Notes under the pieces: model-generated | The model's input: only the letters and a program-made list of their open reading frames with translations | Told to the model about the DNA's origin: nothing | Databases searched by the model: none | NCBI GenBank assembly: GCA_902363675.1 | Contig: CABJAV010000020.1 | Coordinates: 1-50,805, forward strand | Reading direction: 5' to 3' | Length of the DNA: 50,805 nucleotides | Origin: Lachnospiraceae bacterium | Lineage (GTDB): Bacteria > Bacillota > Clostridia > Lachnospirales > Lachnospiraceae | Made by a program: the position numbers and the translations under genes | In this document: piece by piece, positions 1-9,345 of the stretch | Layout of the letters: every line of letters starts with the position of its first letter | Position numbering within the stretch: the stretch's first letter is position 1

Positions 1-1224
1 CTCAAACGGAATGAACGGTGGATTATCAAATGCTCCACCCTGTTTAATTATCGAAATATCTACTTCCATTCCAAAAATTTCTTGTAATTCTTTTCGCAAA
101 CCACTTAATTTAGCTTCTCCAGCTTGTATTTTACCTGTTTCTATTGCATGCAACATTGTTCGTCCTTTTGCAGAACCAGGATTAGGAGTCTTAAAATATT
201 GGTTTATAAGTGAATCAAATTTATCACCTGATACTCTTAATGCAATATCTATATCTGATGTTGGTTTTGCGGTTCCTTTTGCTCGACTTCCTTGTACAAC
301 AATATCACCACTTATATCTCCAACCCTATCTCTAAGTAGTTTCGAAGCATTACTAAACTGTTCTTGTGAAATTCCTTGAGGTAATGAATATCTACCACTC
401 TTACCTGCTCCAGCTTCCCTTTGCGCATTAAGCCTGTTCTGGGTTCTCCAGTCAGTATTGACGTTATCTCTTGGAGAAGTCACTGTGTAATCAGGACCGC
501 TCTTCTTTACATTGTTGGCAGCATAGTTCTTTGCCCTCTCCTCACCATGGACAATCTCATAGTTTGCCAGCTTCTTGGCCTCCTGTGCATTGTAGCCCTG
601 ATTCTTGTATTTATCATACAGGGATTTCTTGGAGTTTGTATCCGGGTAACACTCGGCTGCCAGTCTGGCTGTATCCGGGTCTGCCCCTGCATCAATGTAC
701 TGCTGTTCTTTCCTGCCGGACTATTTTTATCGACCAGTTTTTCTCCAAGCGCATGCCACATCGCAGTTCCTTCTTTTGCAAAAACTTCCGGTCCATACTT
801 TTTTTGCAGCGAAGCCTGCAATAACAATGGAATATTATACTGTTGAAAAATATCCGCAATTACCTTTACTGCTTGCGGGTACTTGTCTGCCTCTGGCAAA
901 ATTGCACATTGAATATAAGAACTTCGATCCTGCTTTATATTGGCTGTATTAAGATGTAAGGATAATTTTTTGCAGTTTTTTTCTTCCAGACAACTGTCTG
1001 GTTTTGCATTTACGATCTGTCCGAACAAATGGATCCGGTTCTTCTATCTCTTTTATTGTTTTCTGTGATATTTCCGGTAATTCGTCCACGCTTCGCAACA
1101 GAAGATTTTCCTCAATCCGCTGCATCTGCTGATCGGAAAAAGCGTAATTTTCAGAGTCTTCCGTCAAAAGTGAAAACATATCTTCTTTATTTTCAAAAAT
1201 ACGATCTAATAATATAACTCTCAT
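1..1224 (-). pseudogene. Broken polymorphic-toxin gene with nucleotidyltransferase-fold C-terminal module (3' end beyond the window)
   Basis: Read on the minus strand, three pieces follow one another: 1224–949, 1028–about 710, and about 720–1. The first and third share a frame; the middle piece lies in another, so two compensating single-base shifts (near 950–1020 and near 705–715) break the gene. The last piece is open to the window edge. It carries a classic nucleotidyltransferase signature at about 291–241: GSRAKG, then SDIDIA, the two Asp being metal ligands in that fold. Upstream of it lies a charged linker rich in Ala, Lys and Asn, as in the pre-toxin regions of contact-dependent or WXG-type toxins. 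The tip is visibly more A+T-rich than the part before it, which fits module swapping. The N-terminal trafficking domain is missing. Activity and immunity partner are unknown. The calls of fold and broken frame are firm; 'toxin' is inference. Confidence 0.6.
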
Positions 1225-1297
1225 ATATAAAACTATATTCTTTTACCCACTCTTTTTCAATTGTACTATAGTCCTAGATTTTGCCTCTCCTATGCAG

Positions 1298-1333
1298 CAA
1301 AAAACACGCTGTGAGCAATCGCCCACAGCGTGT
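1298..1333 (-). terminator. Intrinsic terminator of the glf–glycosyltransferase operon
   Basis: Arms 1304–1313 and 1324–1333 form a perfect 10-bp stem (ACACGCTGTG). On the minus strand a run of T follows. It lies 60 nt beyond the stop codon of the glycosyltransferase at 1393. Confidence 0.85.
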
Positions 1334-1392
1334 ATGACTTGTAAAATATTTCATTTATAAACAGCCGGCCCCCATCTGCCAGACAGGCGCAA

Positions 1393-2406
1393 CTAATTGA
1401 ATCCGACCACTTTCTGAGACAGACGATAGGCAGCCACAGAAATTTTGCGGCCTCCTTTTCCTGGAAGATTCATGGTCTGCCCCATAATTCCATGGCGCAG
1501 CTTATGGAACAGGGTAATATCTTTGTCCTTGATATATTTCCACAGTTCCCGCTTTTTCTCAAGGTTCTCCTCTGTACCGGACCGAATCAGCATAATGGTC
1601 GATACCACCGTAATAATCTCGAGATAATTGATCATATATTTCCGGCATTTCAGATTCGTAACCTTATGCAAATCCACGTCATCAATCATGATTTTGTTCA
1701 CGCGGATCTGCTGATCAATCCGACTAATCATGACTTTTTCATTGACTGACTGATCCTCTCTTCCGATAAAATAGCGATAGAAATCCACATCCATATAATA
1801 CATGGTTCTCACATATGGAAGTGGTTTGTACACATAGATGTTATCCACATAAAATGTATGTTTCGGCAGCTCTAATCCACAGGCACGCAACATTTCTGTA
1901 CGATAAATGACAGAATGCATTAAAATATAATGTCCCTTGTGGAAATGGCGGATATCCCCCCATGTAAAAACACGATCCCGCGGGAATCCGGTCTGTCGCA
2001 TGACTCTCTTATGATGTGCGCCCTCTTTCTCATATACATAGTTTGCAAGCATCATATCAAGCGTTGTCGGTCCACCTGCAAATTCTTTTAATTTCTTAAG
2101 GATTTGCTTATAAGCTTCCTCATCTACCCAGTCATCACTGTCCACAACTTTAAAGAATAAACCGGTCGCATTACGGATTCCGGCATTGACAGCTTCTCCA
2201 TGTCCACCGTTTTCCTGATGAATCGCACGCACGATTCCCGGGTATTTTGCTTCATAGGCATCAGCAATTTCTGCTGTGCGGTCCTTGGATCCGTCATCAA
2301 TGATCAGGATTTCCACATCATCTCCACCTGGCAAAATGGAGTCAATACAATGCTCCATATAATCCTGTGAATTGTAGCATGGTATTGCAAATGTTAATAA
2401 TTTCAT
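1393..2406 (-). CDS. Family 2 glycosyltransferase
   Basis: A 337-residue inverting GT-A glycosyltransferase that transfers a sugar from a nucleotide donor, probably during synthesis of a cell-surface glycan. The N-terminal Rossmann-like half shows the GT2 hallmarks: a TFAIPCYN strand at residues 5–12, IDDGS at 36–40, and the metal-binding DSDD at 89–92. The C-terminal half is basic and has one hydrophobic stretch (about residues 255–275), so it may sit at the membrane. Its ATG overlaps the last base of the glf stop codon (TAATG), implying translational coupling. With UDP-galactopyranose mutase directly upstream, a galactofuranosyltransferase role is the natural guess, but acceptor and sugar cannot be read from sequence. 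Confidence 0.88.
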   Translation of the reverse strand: MKLLTFAIPCYNSQDYMEHCIDSILPGGDDVEILIIDDGSKDRTAEIADAYEAKYPGIVRAIHQENGGHGEAVNAGIRNATGLFFKVVDSDDWVDEEAYKQILKKLKEFAGGPTTLDMMLANYVYEKEGAHHKRVMRQTGFPRDRVFTWGDIRHFHKGHYILMHSVIYRTEMLRACGLELPKHTFYVDNIYVYKPLPYVRTMYYMDVDFYRYFIGREDQSVNEKVMISRIDQQIRVNKIMIDDVDLHKVTNLKCRKYMINYLEIITVVSTIMLIRSGTEENLEKKRELWKYIKDKDITLFHKLRHGIMGQTMNLPGKGGRKISVAAYRLSQKVVGFN

Positions 2407-3548
2407 TATAATTCCTCCACTAATTCCATTGCTTTACGGCACATTGCATCAATATTGTAGTACTTATATTCTGCAAGTCTTCCAAGCAGATGGAAATTTG
2501 TAAACTGTTCTGTCAAAGCTTTGTATTTCTCATAAAGCTGCTGATTCTTTTCCTCTAAAATCGCATAGTAAGGGATTTCTCCCTCTGCTCCGGTATATGC
2601 AAACGGATATTCTTTCACAATCGTTGTTCCGTCTGTATCTTTCTGTCCGGTCAAAAATTTAAACTCCGTGATACGTGTATAATCTTCACTGACCGTATAG
2701 TTTACCACACTGTGATCCTGAAAAGAATCCTGATTCAAATGTTCAAATTTGAAATCCAGTGAGCGATATGGAAGACGTCCATACCGGCAGTCAAACAGCT
2801 CATCAATCGCACCTGTGTAGATGAGATCTCCATCAAATTTTTCATCTTTAAAATAAATTCCGTCATCTGTAAATTTTAACACATCGCCACAGTCGGTATC
2901 TAACCATACCTCAATATTCGGATGATCCAGCATTTTTTCAAACATCGGTGTAAATCCATGTAACGGCACACTCTGGTATTTGTCCTTAAAATAGCGATTA
3001 TCACGGGAGATTACAACCGGCACACGTCCTGTAACTTCCGGACTGATTTCTTCCGGTTTCTGTCCCCACTGTTTCATAGTATAATATAAAAAAACGTTCT
3101 TATAGACAAACTCTGCGATTTCACGAACATCCGGATCTGCATTCTCACGCAGCTTCATAATTGGTACACGGCTTCCCTCACCGTATGCCTCAATCAGCTT
3201 CTTCTCAAGACGGGCAGCTTTTTCCTCATCATATACCATATGAAGCGTATTTAAATTAAATGGAACCGGAATCAGCTGATCTCCAACTTTTGCAACAACT
3301 TCATGTCCAAAATCATACCAATCGGTAAAGCGGGACAAAAAAGCACGCACACCCTCATCCTCTGTATGGAAAATGTGTGGACCGTATTCATGAATCAGAA
3401 TTCCGTAATCGTCCGGCTTGTCATAACAGTTTCCACCGATGTGGCTTCTACGCTCAATTACCAGTACCTTTTTATTTTTTTCTTCTGCTAACTTACGGGC
3501 TGTCGTTGATCCTGCAATTCCCGCACCAATAATAATACTATCGTACAT
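2406..3548 (-). CDS. glf: UDP-galactopyranose mutase
   Basis: Flavoenzyme converting UDP-galactopyranose to UDP-galactofuranose, the donor for galactofuranose-containing surface polysaccharides. The 380-residue protein opens with a dinucleotide-binding motif (IIGAGIAGS, residues 5–13), followed by the family-typical HIGGNCYD (about 36–43) and HEYGPHIFHT (about 53–62). An upstream in-frame start at 3602 exists, but a TATAAT box at 3592–3597 would lie inside it. The ATG at 3548 follows an AGAAGGGA ribosome site, so I use 3548. It is the first gene of a two-gene operon ending in the terminator at 1298–1333. Length is normal for the family. Confidence 0.95.
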   Translation of the reverse strand: MYDSIIIGAGIAGSTTARKLAEEKNKKVLVIERRSHIGGNCYDKPDDYGILIHEYGPHIFHTEDEGVRAFLSRFTDWYDFGHEVVAKVGDQLIPVPFNLNTLHMVYDEEKAARLEKKLIEAYGEGSRVPIMKLRENADPDVREIAEFVYKNVFLYYTMKQWGQKPEEISPEVTGRVPVVISRDNRYFKDKYQSVPLHGFTPMFEKMLDHPNIEVWLDTDCGDVLKFTDDGIYFKDEKFDGDLIYTGAIDELFDCRYGRLPYRSLDFKFEHLNQDSFQDHSVVNYTVSEDYTRITEFKFLTGQKDTDGTTIVKEYPFAYTGAEGEIPYYAILEEKNQQLYEKYKALTEQFTNFHLLGRLAEYKYYNIDAMCRKAMELVEEL

Positions 3549-3591
3549 ATATAAAAATCCCTTCTGTTTTCGTATAAATCTGACATATTTC

Positions 3592-3597
3592 ATTATA
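3592..3597 (-). promoter_or_regulatory. Likely -10 box for glf
   Basis: TATAAT on the minus strand about 45 nt upstream of the chosen glf start. The -35 region (near 3615–3620) is weak. The box argues against the longer reading frame that begins at 3602. Confidence 0.5.
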
Positions 3598-3602
3598 CAC
3601 AA

Positions 3603-3905
3603 TTTTGTGCTTTCGTCGACCTGTTTTTCATTAACATTGTCTTAACAAATCTTAAATTGTGAACTCATTGCAAGCGCAACCGTTTGCATTTTCCTTTTTC
3701 TGGTACTAAAGTCGCAATATTTTGTTCATATTTTATTTACAAAAATCTCATAAACTAAACATACCAACTTCATAATTGGATTTTATACTGAGTTCATAGA
3801 TAAGAAATTAACTTTTTCTTTTTCATATTTTTTCCTCGCACCTGCAAATGGGCGCGAGGCCTCCCTTTAATAATAATATTTTTTCTCATACTAATCTTTT
3901 TCATG
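3603..3905. other. Gene-free stretch upstream of glf
   Basis: AT-rich DNA with no convincing ORF. It holds the upstream part of the glf promoter region. A short inverted repeat, CCTCGC/GCGAGG (3834–3839 and 3853–3858), is followed on the plus strand by a T-rich tract and could be a weak terminator. I see no riboswitch consensus here. Confidence 0.5.
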
Positions 3906-3940
3906 AAAAGAAGGTGCCAGTCGGCATCTTCTTTTGTTTT
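3906..3940. terminator. Bidirectional-looking terminator hairpin
   Basis: A 13-bp stem (3906–3918 with 3923–3935, one G·U pair) closes a four-base loop, with T-rich tails on both sides. It is the second hairpin downstream of amt, after 3977–4002, so it may back up that terminator. No plus-strand gene precedes it. Confidence 0.6.
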
Positions 3941-3981
3941 ACTGTTAGGAAATTCCTTTTGAATTTCCTATACAGCAAAAA
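3936..3981. repeat. Dispersed palindromic repeat, copy 2 of 3
   Basis: An imperfect palindrome: TAGGAAATTC (3946–3955) mirrored by GAATTTCCTA (3961–3970), extended by TTTTACTG on the left and CAGCAAAAA on the right. The right half, AATTTCCTATACAGCAAAAA at 3962–3981, recurs identically at 33763–33782 and in diverged form at 1285–1303. Each time it abuts a Rho-independent terminator stem. Confidence 0.7.
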
Positions 3982-4002
3982 TCCCTGGCTTTCGCCAGGG
4001 AT
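3977..4002 (-). terminator. Intrinsic terminator of amt
   Basis: Perfect 9-bp stem (ATCCCTGGC, 3981–3989; GCCAGGGAT, 3994–4002) with a GAAA loop on the minus strand and a TTTTT tail. It sits about 70 nt beyond the amt stop codon. Confidence 0.88.
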
Positions 4003-4070
4003 CTGCTGTTGATGTATACTAAAACTAAGGGGATTAGATTCACTAACCTAGCCATTAGATTAGTGCAATT

Positions 4071-5819
4071 TTACTCAACGTCCTGTAATGCTTCCATGTC
4101 CTCTTCACCGGTACGGATCTTGACAACTTTAGCAACGTCATATACAAAGATCTTTCCATCTCCGATATGTCCTGTGTAAAGGGCCTTCTTTGCAGCCTCT
4201 ACAACACTGTCTACAGGAATCTTGCTTACGACAACCTCAACCTTGATCTTAGGAAGTAAGGTTGCATCGACTTCAGCACCACGATAACGCTCGCCGGAAC
4301 CTTTCTGGATACCACATCCCATAACCTGTGTACAGGTCATACCGGTTACACCCAGATCGTTCATTGCTTTCTTTAAGTGATCATAACGCGACAGTTTTGC
4401 GATAATAACAACTTTGTACATTCCGGTTGCGTCCTTTGGAATAGCGGAAACAACCCTGACAGCGGCATCTTTCTTTGCCTGTGAAGCCTCTGCATATTCT
4501 GGTGTACCAAGGTCTGTGTTTTCGTTGACATCCATTGTCATAGTGTTGGAAACATCCATGATGGAGAATCCTGAGTAAGCAGATGCAAGACCATGCTCCA
4601 TAGAATCCAGACCAACGATTTCCTCTTCCTCAGTAACACGAAGACCGATTGTCTTCTTAATAATAACAAATGCGATGGTAATTGTTACGGCAGTCCATGC
4701 TGCAACAGTAACGAAACCTAATAACTGAATACCTAACTGCTTGAATCCACCACCGTAGAAAAGACCTTTTACAGTATCATTTCCCGGTACAGATGTTGTT
4801 GCGAATAAACCAACGGCAATTGTTCCCCAGATACCATTCATCATATGTACAGCTACGGCACCAACCGGATCATCCACATGAAGCTTATAATCGAGAAGCC
4901 ATACACCAAATACTACAAGTAATCCAGATACAAAACCGATAATAATTGCTCCCAGACAATCTGTCACATCACATGGAGCTGTGATTGCTACAAGTCCTGC
5001 AAGAGATGCATTCAGACACATGGAAACGTCCGGCTTACCATATTTGATCCATGTAAAGATCATACATACAACAGTTGCTACTGCTGGTGCTACGGTTGTT
5101 GTAAGGAATACGCTTGCAAGCTGATCACCTGATGTACATGCAGCACCGTTAAATCCATACCATCCAAACCAGAGAATAAATACACCAAGTGCTCCAATCG
5201 GAAGGTTATGTCCCGGAAAAGCATTAACTTTTGTAATCTTTCCGGATTTGTCTTTTGTAAACTTACCAATACGCGGTCCAAGCATTGCAGCTCCGATCAA
5301 TGCAGAGATACCACCAACCATATGAATTGCACAGGATCCTGCGAAATCATGGAAACCAAGCTGTGCAAGCCATCCACCGCCCCAGATCCAGTGTGCTTCA
5401 ATCGGATAAATCAATGCAGAAATTACTGCAGAATAAATACAATAAGATAAGAATTTTGTTCTCTCAGCCATAGCACCAGATACGATGGTTGCTGTGGTTG
5501 CACAGAATACTAAGTTGAATACAAAATTTGAAAAATCAAAATTTGAATAGCTGGTAAAGATATCAAATCCAGGTTTTCCAATGAATCCCAGGAAGTCTTC
5601 ACCCAGTAACAATGAAAAACCAATCAAAATGAACATAACTGTACCAATACAAAAGTCCATAAGGTTCTTCATAATAATATTGCCTGCATTCTTTGCTCTG
5701 GTAAAACCGGTTTCTACCATAGCAAAACCTGCCTGCATCCAGAATACCAATGCGGCACCGATCAAAAACCAGATGCCAAACATATTTTCATTAATGAAAT
5801 CAATAATTTGTTGTTCCAT
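4071..5819 (-). CDS. amt: Ammonium transporter with fused C-terminal PII regulatory domain
   Basis: Membrane ammonium channel of the Amt/MEP/Rh family, 582 residues, with its own PII (GlnB/GlnK-type) domain attached. The Amt part spans residues 1–395, with about 11 membrane segments and the twin pore histidines at H166 and H325. A linker (about 400–465) leads to the PII domain (about 468–575), whose T-loop region shows GERYRGAEVDATLLPK. The residue matching the uridylylated Tyr51 of enterobacterial GlnB is Val (about 517), so control by uridylylation is unlikely; effector binding could gate the pore in cis. ATG 5819 follows a perfect AGGAGG; a longer frame to 5873 has no such site and overlaps the leader hairpin. 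Lying 117 nt downstream of glnN, it is probably expressed with it through the hairpin at 5846–5898. Confidence 0.93.
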   Translation of the reverse strand: MEQQIIDFINENMFGIWFLIGAALVFWMQAGFAMVETGFTRAKNAGNIIMKNLMDFCIGTVMFILIGFSLLLGEDFLGFIGKPGFDIFTSYSNFDFSNFVFNLVFCATTATIVSGAMAERTKFLSYCIYSAVISALIYPIEAHWIWGGGWLAQLGFHDFAGSCAIHMVGGISALIGAAMLGPRIGKFTKDKSGKITKVNAFPGHNLPIGALGVFILWFGWYGFNGAACTSGDQLASVFLTTTVAPAVATVVCMIFTWIKYGKPDVSMCLNASLAGLVAITAPCDVTDCLGAIIIGFVSGLLVVFGVWLLDYKLHVDDPVGAVAVHMMNGIWGTIAVGLFATTSVPGNDTVKGLFYGGGFKQLGIQLLGFVTVAAWTAVTITIAFVIIKKTIGLRVTEEEEIVGLDSMEHGLASAYSGFSIMDVSNTMTMDVNENTDLGTPEYAEASQAKKDAAVRVVSAIPKDATGMYKVVIIAKLSRYDHLKKAMNDLGVTGMTCTQVMGCGIQKGSGERYRGAEVDATLLPKIKVEVVVSKIPVDSVVEAAKKALYTGHIGDGKIFVYDVAKVVKIRTGEEDMEALQDVE

Positions 5820-5845
5820 AACGTTTTCCTCCTTCTTTGGCGTAT

Positions 5846-5898
5846 AAAGAAAGACACTTTCCCAAAATTCCACAGCTTTGTGGTTCTGAAAAAGTGTC
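5846..5898 (-). terminator. Terminator/attenuator between glnN and amt
   Basis: On the minus strand GACACTTT and AAAGTGTC (5891–5898 and 5853–5860) close a long imperfect hairpin followed by TTTCTTT. Inside it a smaller stem (CCAC/GTGG, 5870–5883) carries a loop readable as the hexamer AAAGCT. It could end part of the glnN transcripts or be an anti-terminated leader for amt. Hexaloops with A at 1 and G at 4 are known targets of ANTAR antiterminators, but that link is only suggestive. Confidence 0.6.
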
Positions 5899-5936
5899 CT
5901 TTATTTTAATAATATTTATGAATTAACTTTCAATGA

Positions 5937-8054
5937 TTATACTTCGAAAATTAAATCTCCATAAGATGGCATTGGCCATAAATCTTTGTCTACGATCATC
6001 TCAAGCTTATCTACTGGTGCACGAAGTTCATCCATTACTGTCTTAACAGTGTCTCTGTAGTATGCTGCCTGAGCTCTGCCTTCTTCCATCTTTCCGCCCT
6101 GCTCGGTTACTTCCTGTAACTTTGTCAGTGCAGCTTTTGTTTCTGCAAGTAATGCAGATGTCTCTTTTAACAATTCTGTCTGTGTGCTGACATCAGCATC
6201 TGCGCATGCTGTCTTAACAGTTGCAAGAGACTGTCCAAGCTCAGTTGTGTATTTGATGACTGCCGGAATAATCTGTTTTCCAGCGATATCGATCATAGCT
6301 TTTGCTTCGATATTGATAGTCTTTGCATAAGTCTCATACTCAATTTCTACACGAGACTCAAGCTCCGGCTTTGTAAATACGCCAAACTTCTCGAATGCAG
6401 CAACAGATTCCGGTGCTGTATAAGCAGGAATAGCATCAACCATGGACTTGATATTTGGAAGACCACGCTTTGCTGCTTCCTCAACCCACTCATCAGAATA
6501 TCCGTTTCCGTTGAATACGATTCTCTGATGCTCAACTGCATACTCTTTGATCAGATCATGTACTGCAAGTTCAAAATCATCTGCCTTTTCAAGTACATCA
6601 CAGGCCTCAGAGAATGCCTCTGCAACGATTGTATTCAATACAATGTTTGCCTGTGCAACAGAATCCTGAGAACCAACCATACGGAACTCAAACTTGTTAC
6701 CCGTGAAAGCAAATGGTGAAGTACGGTTACGATCTGTTGCATCCTTCATGAAATCAGGAATTGTCTTAACACCAGTCTCAAGTTTTTCACCCCTTAAGCT
6801 GTGTGTTGCTGTACCAGTAGAAATCAACTGATTCAATACATCTCCAAGCTGATCTCCTAAGTATACAGAAAGGATTGCTGGTGGTGCCTCGTTTGCTCCT
6901 AATCTGTGATCGTTTCCTACGTCAGCAGCTGCTGCACGAAGAAGTGCTGCATGCTCATCAACAGCTTTTAACATACAGGTAAGTACAAGTAAGAACTGTA
7001 CGTTCTCATGTGGTGTCTTGCCCGGCTCAAGTAAATTAATTCCGTCGTCAGTTGTAATAGACCAGTTGTCATGCTTTCCGGATCCGTTCACACCTGCGAA
7101 TGGCTTCTCATGAAGTAAGCACTGTAAGCCATGACGTCCGGCTACTTTTTTTAATGTCTCCATAATCAGCTGGTTGTGGTCTACAGCTACATTACACTCT
7201 GCATAGATTGGAGCTAACTCGTGCTGTGCAGGAGCAACCTCGTTATGCTGTGTCTTGGCAGATACACCCAGTTTCCAGAGTTCTTTGTTTACATCTTTCA
7301 TGTAAGCCGCGATTCTCTCGCGAATAGCTCCGAAGTAATGGTCATCCATTTCCTGACCCTTTGGAGGCATTGCACCGAACAATGTACGGCCTGTAAAGAT
7401 TAAATCTTTACGCTGTAAATATTTTTCACGATCTACAATGAAATACTCCTGCTCAGGTCCAACAGAAGGTGTAACCTTTGTGGATGTTGTATTTCCAAAT
7501 AGTTTTAATAAGCGAAGTGACTGCTCATTGATTGCTTCCATGGAACGAAGAAGTGGTGTCTTCTGATCCAGTGCCTCTCCTGTGTAAGAACAGAAAGCTG
7601 TTGGAATGCAAAGTGTTGCGCCTGCGGCATCCTGACGAACGAATGCAGGTGATGTACAATCCCAAGCTGTATAACCTCTCGCCTCAAATGTAGCACGAAG
7701 TCCTCCTGATGGGAAAGATGATGCATCCGGCTCACCTTTGATCAATTCCTTACCGGAAAAACTCATTAATACTTTTCCGTTTGGCATTGGAGCTGTAATG
7801 AAAGAATCATGTTTCTCAGCTGTAACACCTGTCAGTGGCTGGAACCAATGTGTATAGTGTGTTGCACCTTTCTCAATAGCCCACTCTTTCATCTCATGTG
7901 CAACGACATCGGCTGTCTCAAGATCTAATTCTTTTCCTTCCTCCATTACTTCATGGAGTTTTTTGTAAACTTTTTTCGGAAGACGTTCCTGCATTACTGC
8001 ATCGTTAAATACGTTTTCTCCGAAAATGTCTGCTACGTTAAAATAGTCACTCAT
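5937..8054 (-). CDS. glnN: Glutamine synthetase type III
   Basis: ATP-dependent ligation of ammonia to glutamate, the main entry of ammonium into metabolism. At 705 residues it matches the large GSIII family (about 700) rather than GSI (about 450). The GSIII-specific [17 protein letters not shown] block lies near residues 125–141, the catalytic Glu/His-rich core ([28 protein letters not shown]) follows at about 200–335, and a helical C-terminal extension ends the protein. I take ATG 8054 over the TTG at 8081, because AAAGGA lies just upstream. The next gene is the Amt–PII fusion, so uptake and assimilation are together. The leader contains a well-formed attenuator (8130–8212). Confidence 0.95.
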   Translation of the reverse strand: MSDYFNVADIFGENVFNDAVMQERLPKKVYKKLHEVMEEGKELDLETADVVAHEMKEWAIEKGATHYTHWFQPLTGVTAEKHDSFITAPMPNGKVLMSFSGKELIKGEPDASSFPSGGLRATFEARGYTAWDCTSPAFVRQDAAGATLCIPTAFCSYTGEALDQKTPLLRSMEAINEQSLRLLKLFGNTTSTKVTPSVGPEQEYFIVDREKYLQRKDLIFTGRTLFGAMPPKGQEMDDHYFGAIRERIAAYMKDVNKELWKLGVSAKTQHNEVAPAQHELAPIYAECNVAVDHNQLIMETLKKVAGRHGLQCLLHEKPFAGVNGSGKHDNWSITTDDGINLLEPGKTPHENVQFLLVLTCMLKAVDEHAALLRAAAADVGNDHRLGANEAPPAILSVYLGDQLGDVLNQLISTGTATHSLRGEKLETGVKTIPDFMKDATDRNRTSPFAFTGNKFEFRMVGSQDSVAQANIVLNTIVAEAFSEACDVLEKADDFELAVHDLIKEYAVEHQRIVFNGNGYSDEWVEEAAKRGLPNIKSMVDAIPAYTAPESVAAFEKFGVFTKPELESRVEIEYETYAKTINIEAKAMIDIAGKQIIPAVIKYTTELGQSLATVKTACADADVSTQTELLKETSALLAETKAALTKLQEVTEQGGKMEEGRAQAAYYRDTVKTVMDELRAPVDKLEMIVDKDLWPMPSYGDLIFEV

Positions 8055-8129
8055 TTCCACAACATCCTTTCTTTCCAACAATCAAATCCCCTTGATTGCA
8101 TTTTATTTTATAAAGCGAAACCTTTTACT

Positions 8130-8212
8130 AAAAAAGGGCATTCCAATCCTAGTTGGAACGCCCTCGTTCATGTCTCACATTTATTCTGAAACTAAGATAC
8201 CTCTTTCCAACT
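8130..8212 (-). promoter_or_regulatory. glnN leader with mutually exclusive terminator and antiterminator
   Basis: An 11-bp stem (8136–8146 with 8153–8163) with a six-base loop (CTAGGA on the minus strand) and a T tail at 8130–8135 forms a strong terminator 75 nt before the glnN start. Further upstream in the transcript, AGTTGGAA (8205–8212) can pair with TTCCAACT (8151–8158). That occupies half of the terminator stem, so the two folds exclude each other. The loop has G at position 4 but C, not A, at position 1 of the ANTAR consensus; the controlling factor is unknown. Confidence 0.65.
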
Positions 8213-8244
8213 TAAAATGCAACCATTTTTTTTGAAGTTTTTTG

Positions 8245-8274
8245 ATTTTATTCACATTTGCCGTTTTTCATCAA
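8245..8274 (-). promoter_or_regulatory. Possible glnN promoter
   Basis: TTGATG (8269–8274) and TAAAAT (8245–8250) separated by 18 nt on the minus strand, upstream of the attenuator. Transcription from here would include the whole leader. Confidence 0.4.
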
Positions 8275-8358
8275 AAATCTACTTATTTTTTGGTAACATC
8301 TTATAAATATACTCCAAATGGGTACATTTTCTTATCCTTTTATGAATTAAAAGGCATG

Positions 8359-8390
8359 AAAAAAAGGAAGTGTCATATGGCACTTCCTTT
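8359..8390 (-). terminator. Intrinsic terminator of fba
   Basis: The stem AAAGGAAGTG/CACTTCCTTT encloses a short loop, with seven T on the minus strand, beginning 12 nt past the fba stop codon. Confidence 0.88.
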
Positions 8391-8401
8391 GTAATTCCAT
8401 C

Positions 8402-9268
8402 TTATTCAGCTTTACCAACTGAACCAAATAATTCCATCTTCTCTTTAACAGTTGCCTTGATAGCATCTGCGCCAGGAGCAAGTAACTTACGAGGATCAAA
8501 TCCTTTGCCCTCTAAGTCCTTACCAGCCTCGATATATTTACGTGTAGCATCTGCGAAAGATAACTGGCACTCTGTGTTAACGTTGATCTTAGATACACCA
8601 AGAGAGATTGCTTTCTTGATCATGTCTGCAGGGATACCTGTACCACCGTGAAGAACTAATGGCATCTCACCTGTCTTAGCCTGGATTGCATCCAATGTCT
8701 CGAAGCTTAATCCCTTCCAGTTTGCCGGATACTTACCATGAATGTTACCGATTCCGGCTGCAAGCATATCTACACCAAGATCAGCGATTGTCTTACACTC
8801 GTCTGGATCTGCGCACTCACCCATACCAACAACACCGTCTTCTTCTCCACCGATAGAACCAACTTCACACTCGATAGAAAGACCTAAGTTGTGAGCTACG
8901 TTTACTAACTCTGTAGACTTAGCAAGGTTCTCCTCGAATGGATAATGAGATCCGTCGAACATGATGGATGTGAATCCAGCCTTAATACACTTGTAGCATC
9001 CTTCGTATGTTCCGTGATCCAAGTGAAGAGCTACAGGAACTGTAATTCCAAGTTCCTTATCCATAGCCTTAACCATAGCAGCTACTGTACCGAAACCTGT
9101 CATGTACTTTCCAGCACCCTCAGATACACCAAGGATAACAGGGCTCTTAAGTTCCTCAGCTGTAAGAAGAATGGACTTTGTCCACTCTAAGTTGTTGATA
9201 TTGAACTGACCAACTGCATAGTGGCCTGCTTTTGCTTTCTTAAGCATTTCTGTTGCAGATACTAACAT
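8402..9268 (-). CDS. fba: Class II fructose-bisphosphate aldolase
   Basis: Zinc-dependent glycolytic aldolase that cleaves fructose 1,6-bisphosphate to dihydroxyacetone phosphate and glyceraldehyde 3-phosphate. The 288-residue TIM barrel shows LHLDHG (residues 81–86: catalytic D84, zinc ligand H85), an ECEVG-type strand near 133, GNIHGKYP near 176–183 and VLHGGTGIP near 206–214, the phosphate- and metal-binding loops. Start is ATG 9268 behind AGGAGG. A TATAAT box at 9300–9305 and the terminator at 8359–8390 suggest a single-gene transcript. Tagatose-bisphosphate aldolase is a related possibility, but the context favours the housekeeping enzyme. Confidence 0.95.
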   Translation of the reverse strand: MLVSATEMLKKAKAGHYAVGQFNINNLEWTKSILLTAEELKSPVILGVSEGAGKYMTGFGTVAAMVKAMDKELGITVPVALHLDHGTYEGCYKCIKAGFTSIMFDGSHYPFEENLAKSTELVNVAHNLGLSIECEVGSIGGEEDGVVGMGECADPDECKTIADLGVDMLAAGIGNIHGKYPANWKGLSFETLDAIQAKTGEMPLVLHGGTGIPADMIKKAISLGVSKINVNTECQLSFADATRKYIEAGKDLEGKGFDPRKLLAPGADAIKATVKEKMELFGSVGKAE

Positions 9269-9299
9269 ATCATTTTCCTCCTAATCTTAAGTTAACTTG

Positions 9300-9305
9300 A
9301 TTATA
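9300..9305 (-). promoter_or_regulatory. -10 box of fba
   Basis: TATAAT on the minus strand 32 nt before the fba start. The -35 (TTTATT, 17 nt further up) is poor. Confidence 0.55.
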
Positions 9306-9345
9306 GTACATTTCTACCAAAAAATAAAGTTAAAAATTTAACAAT

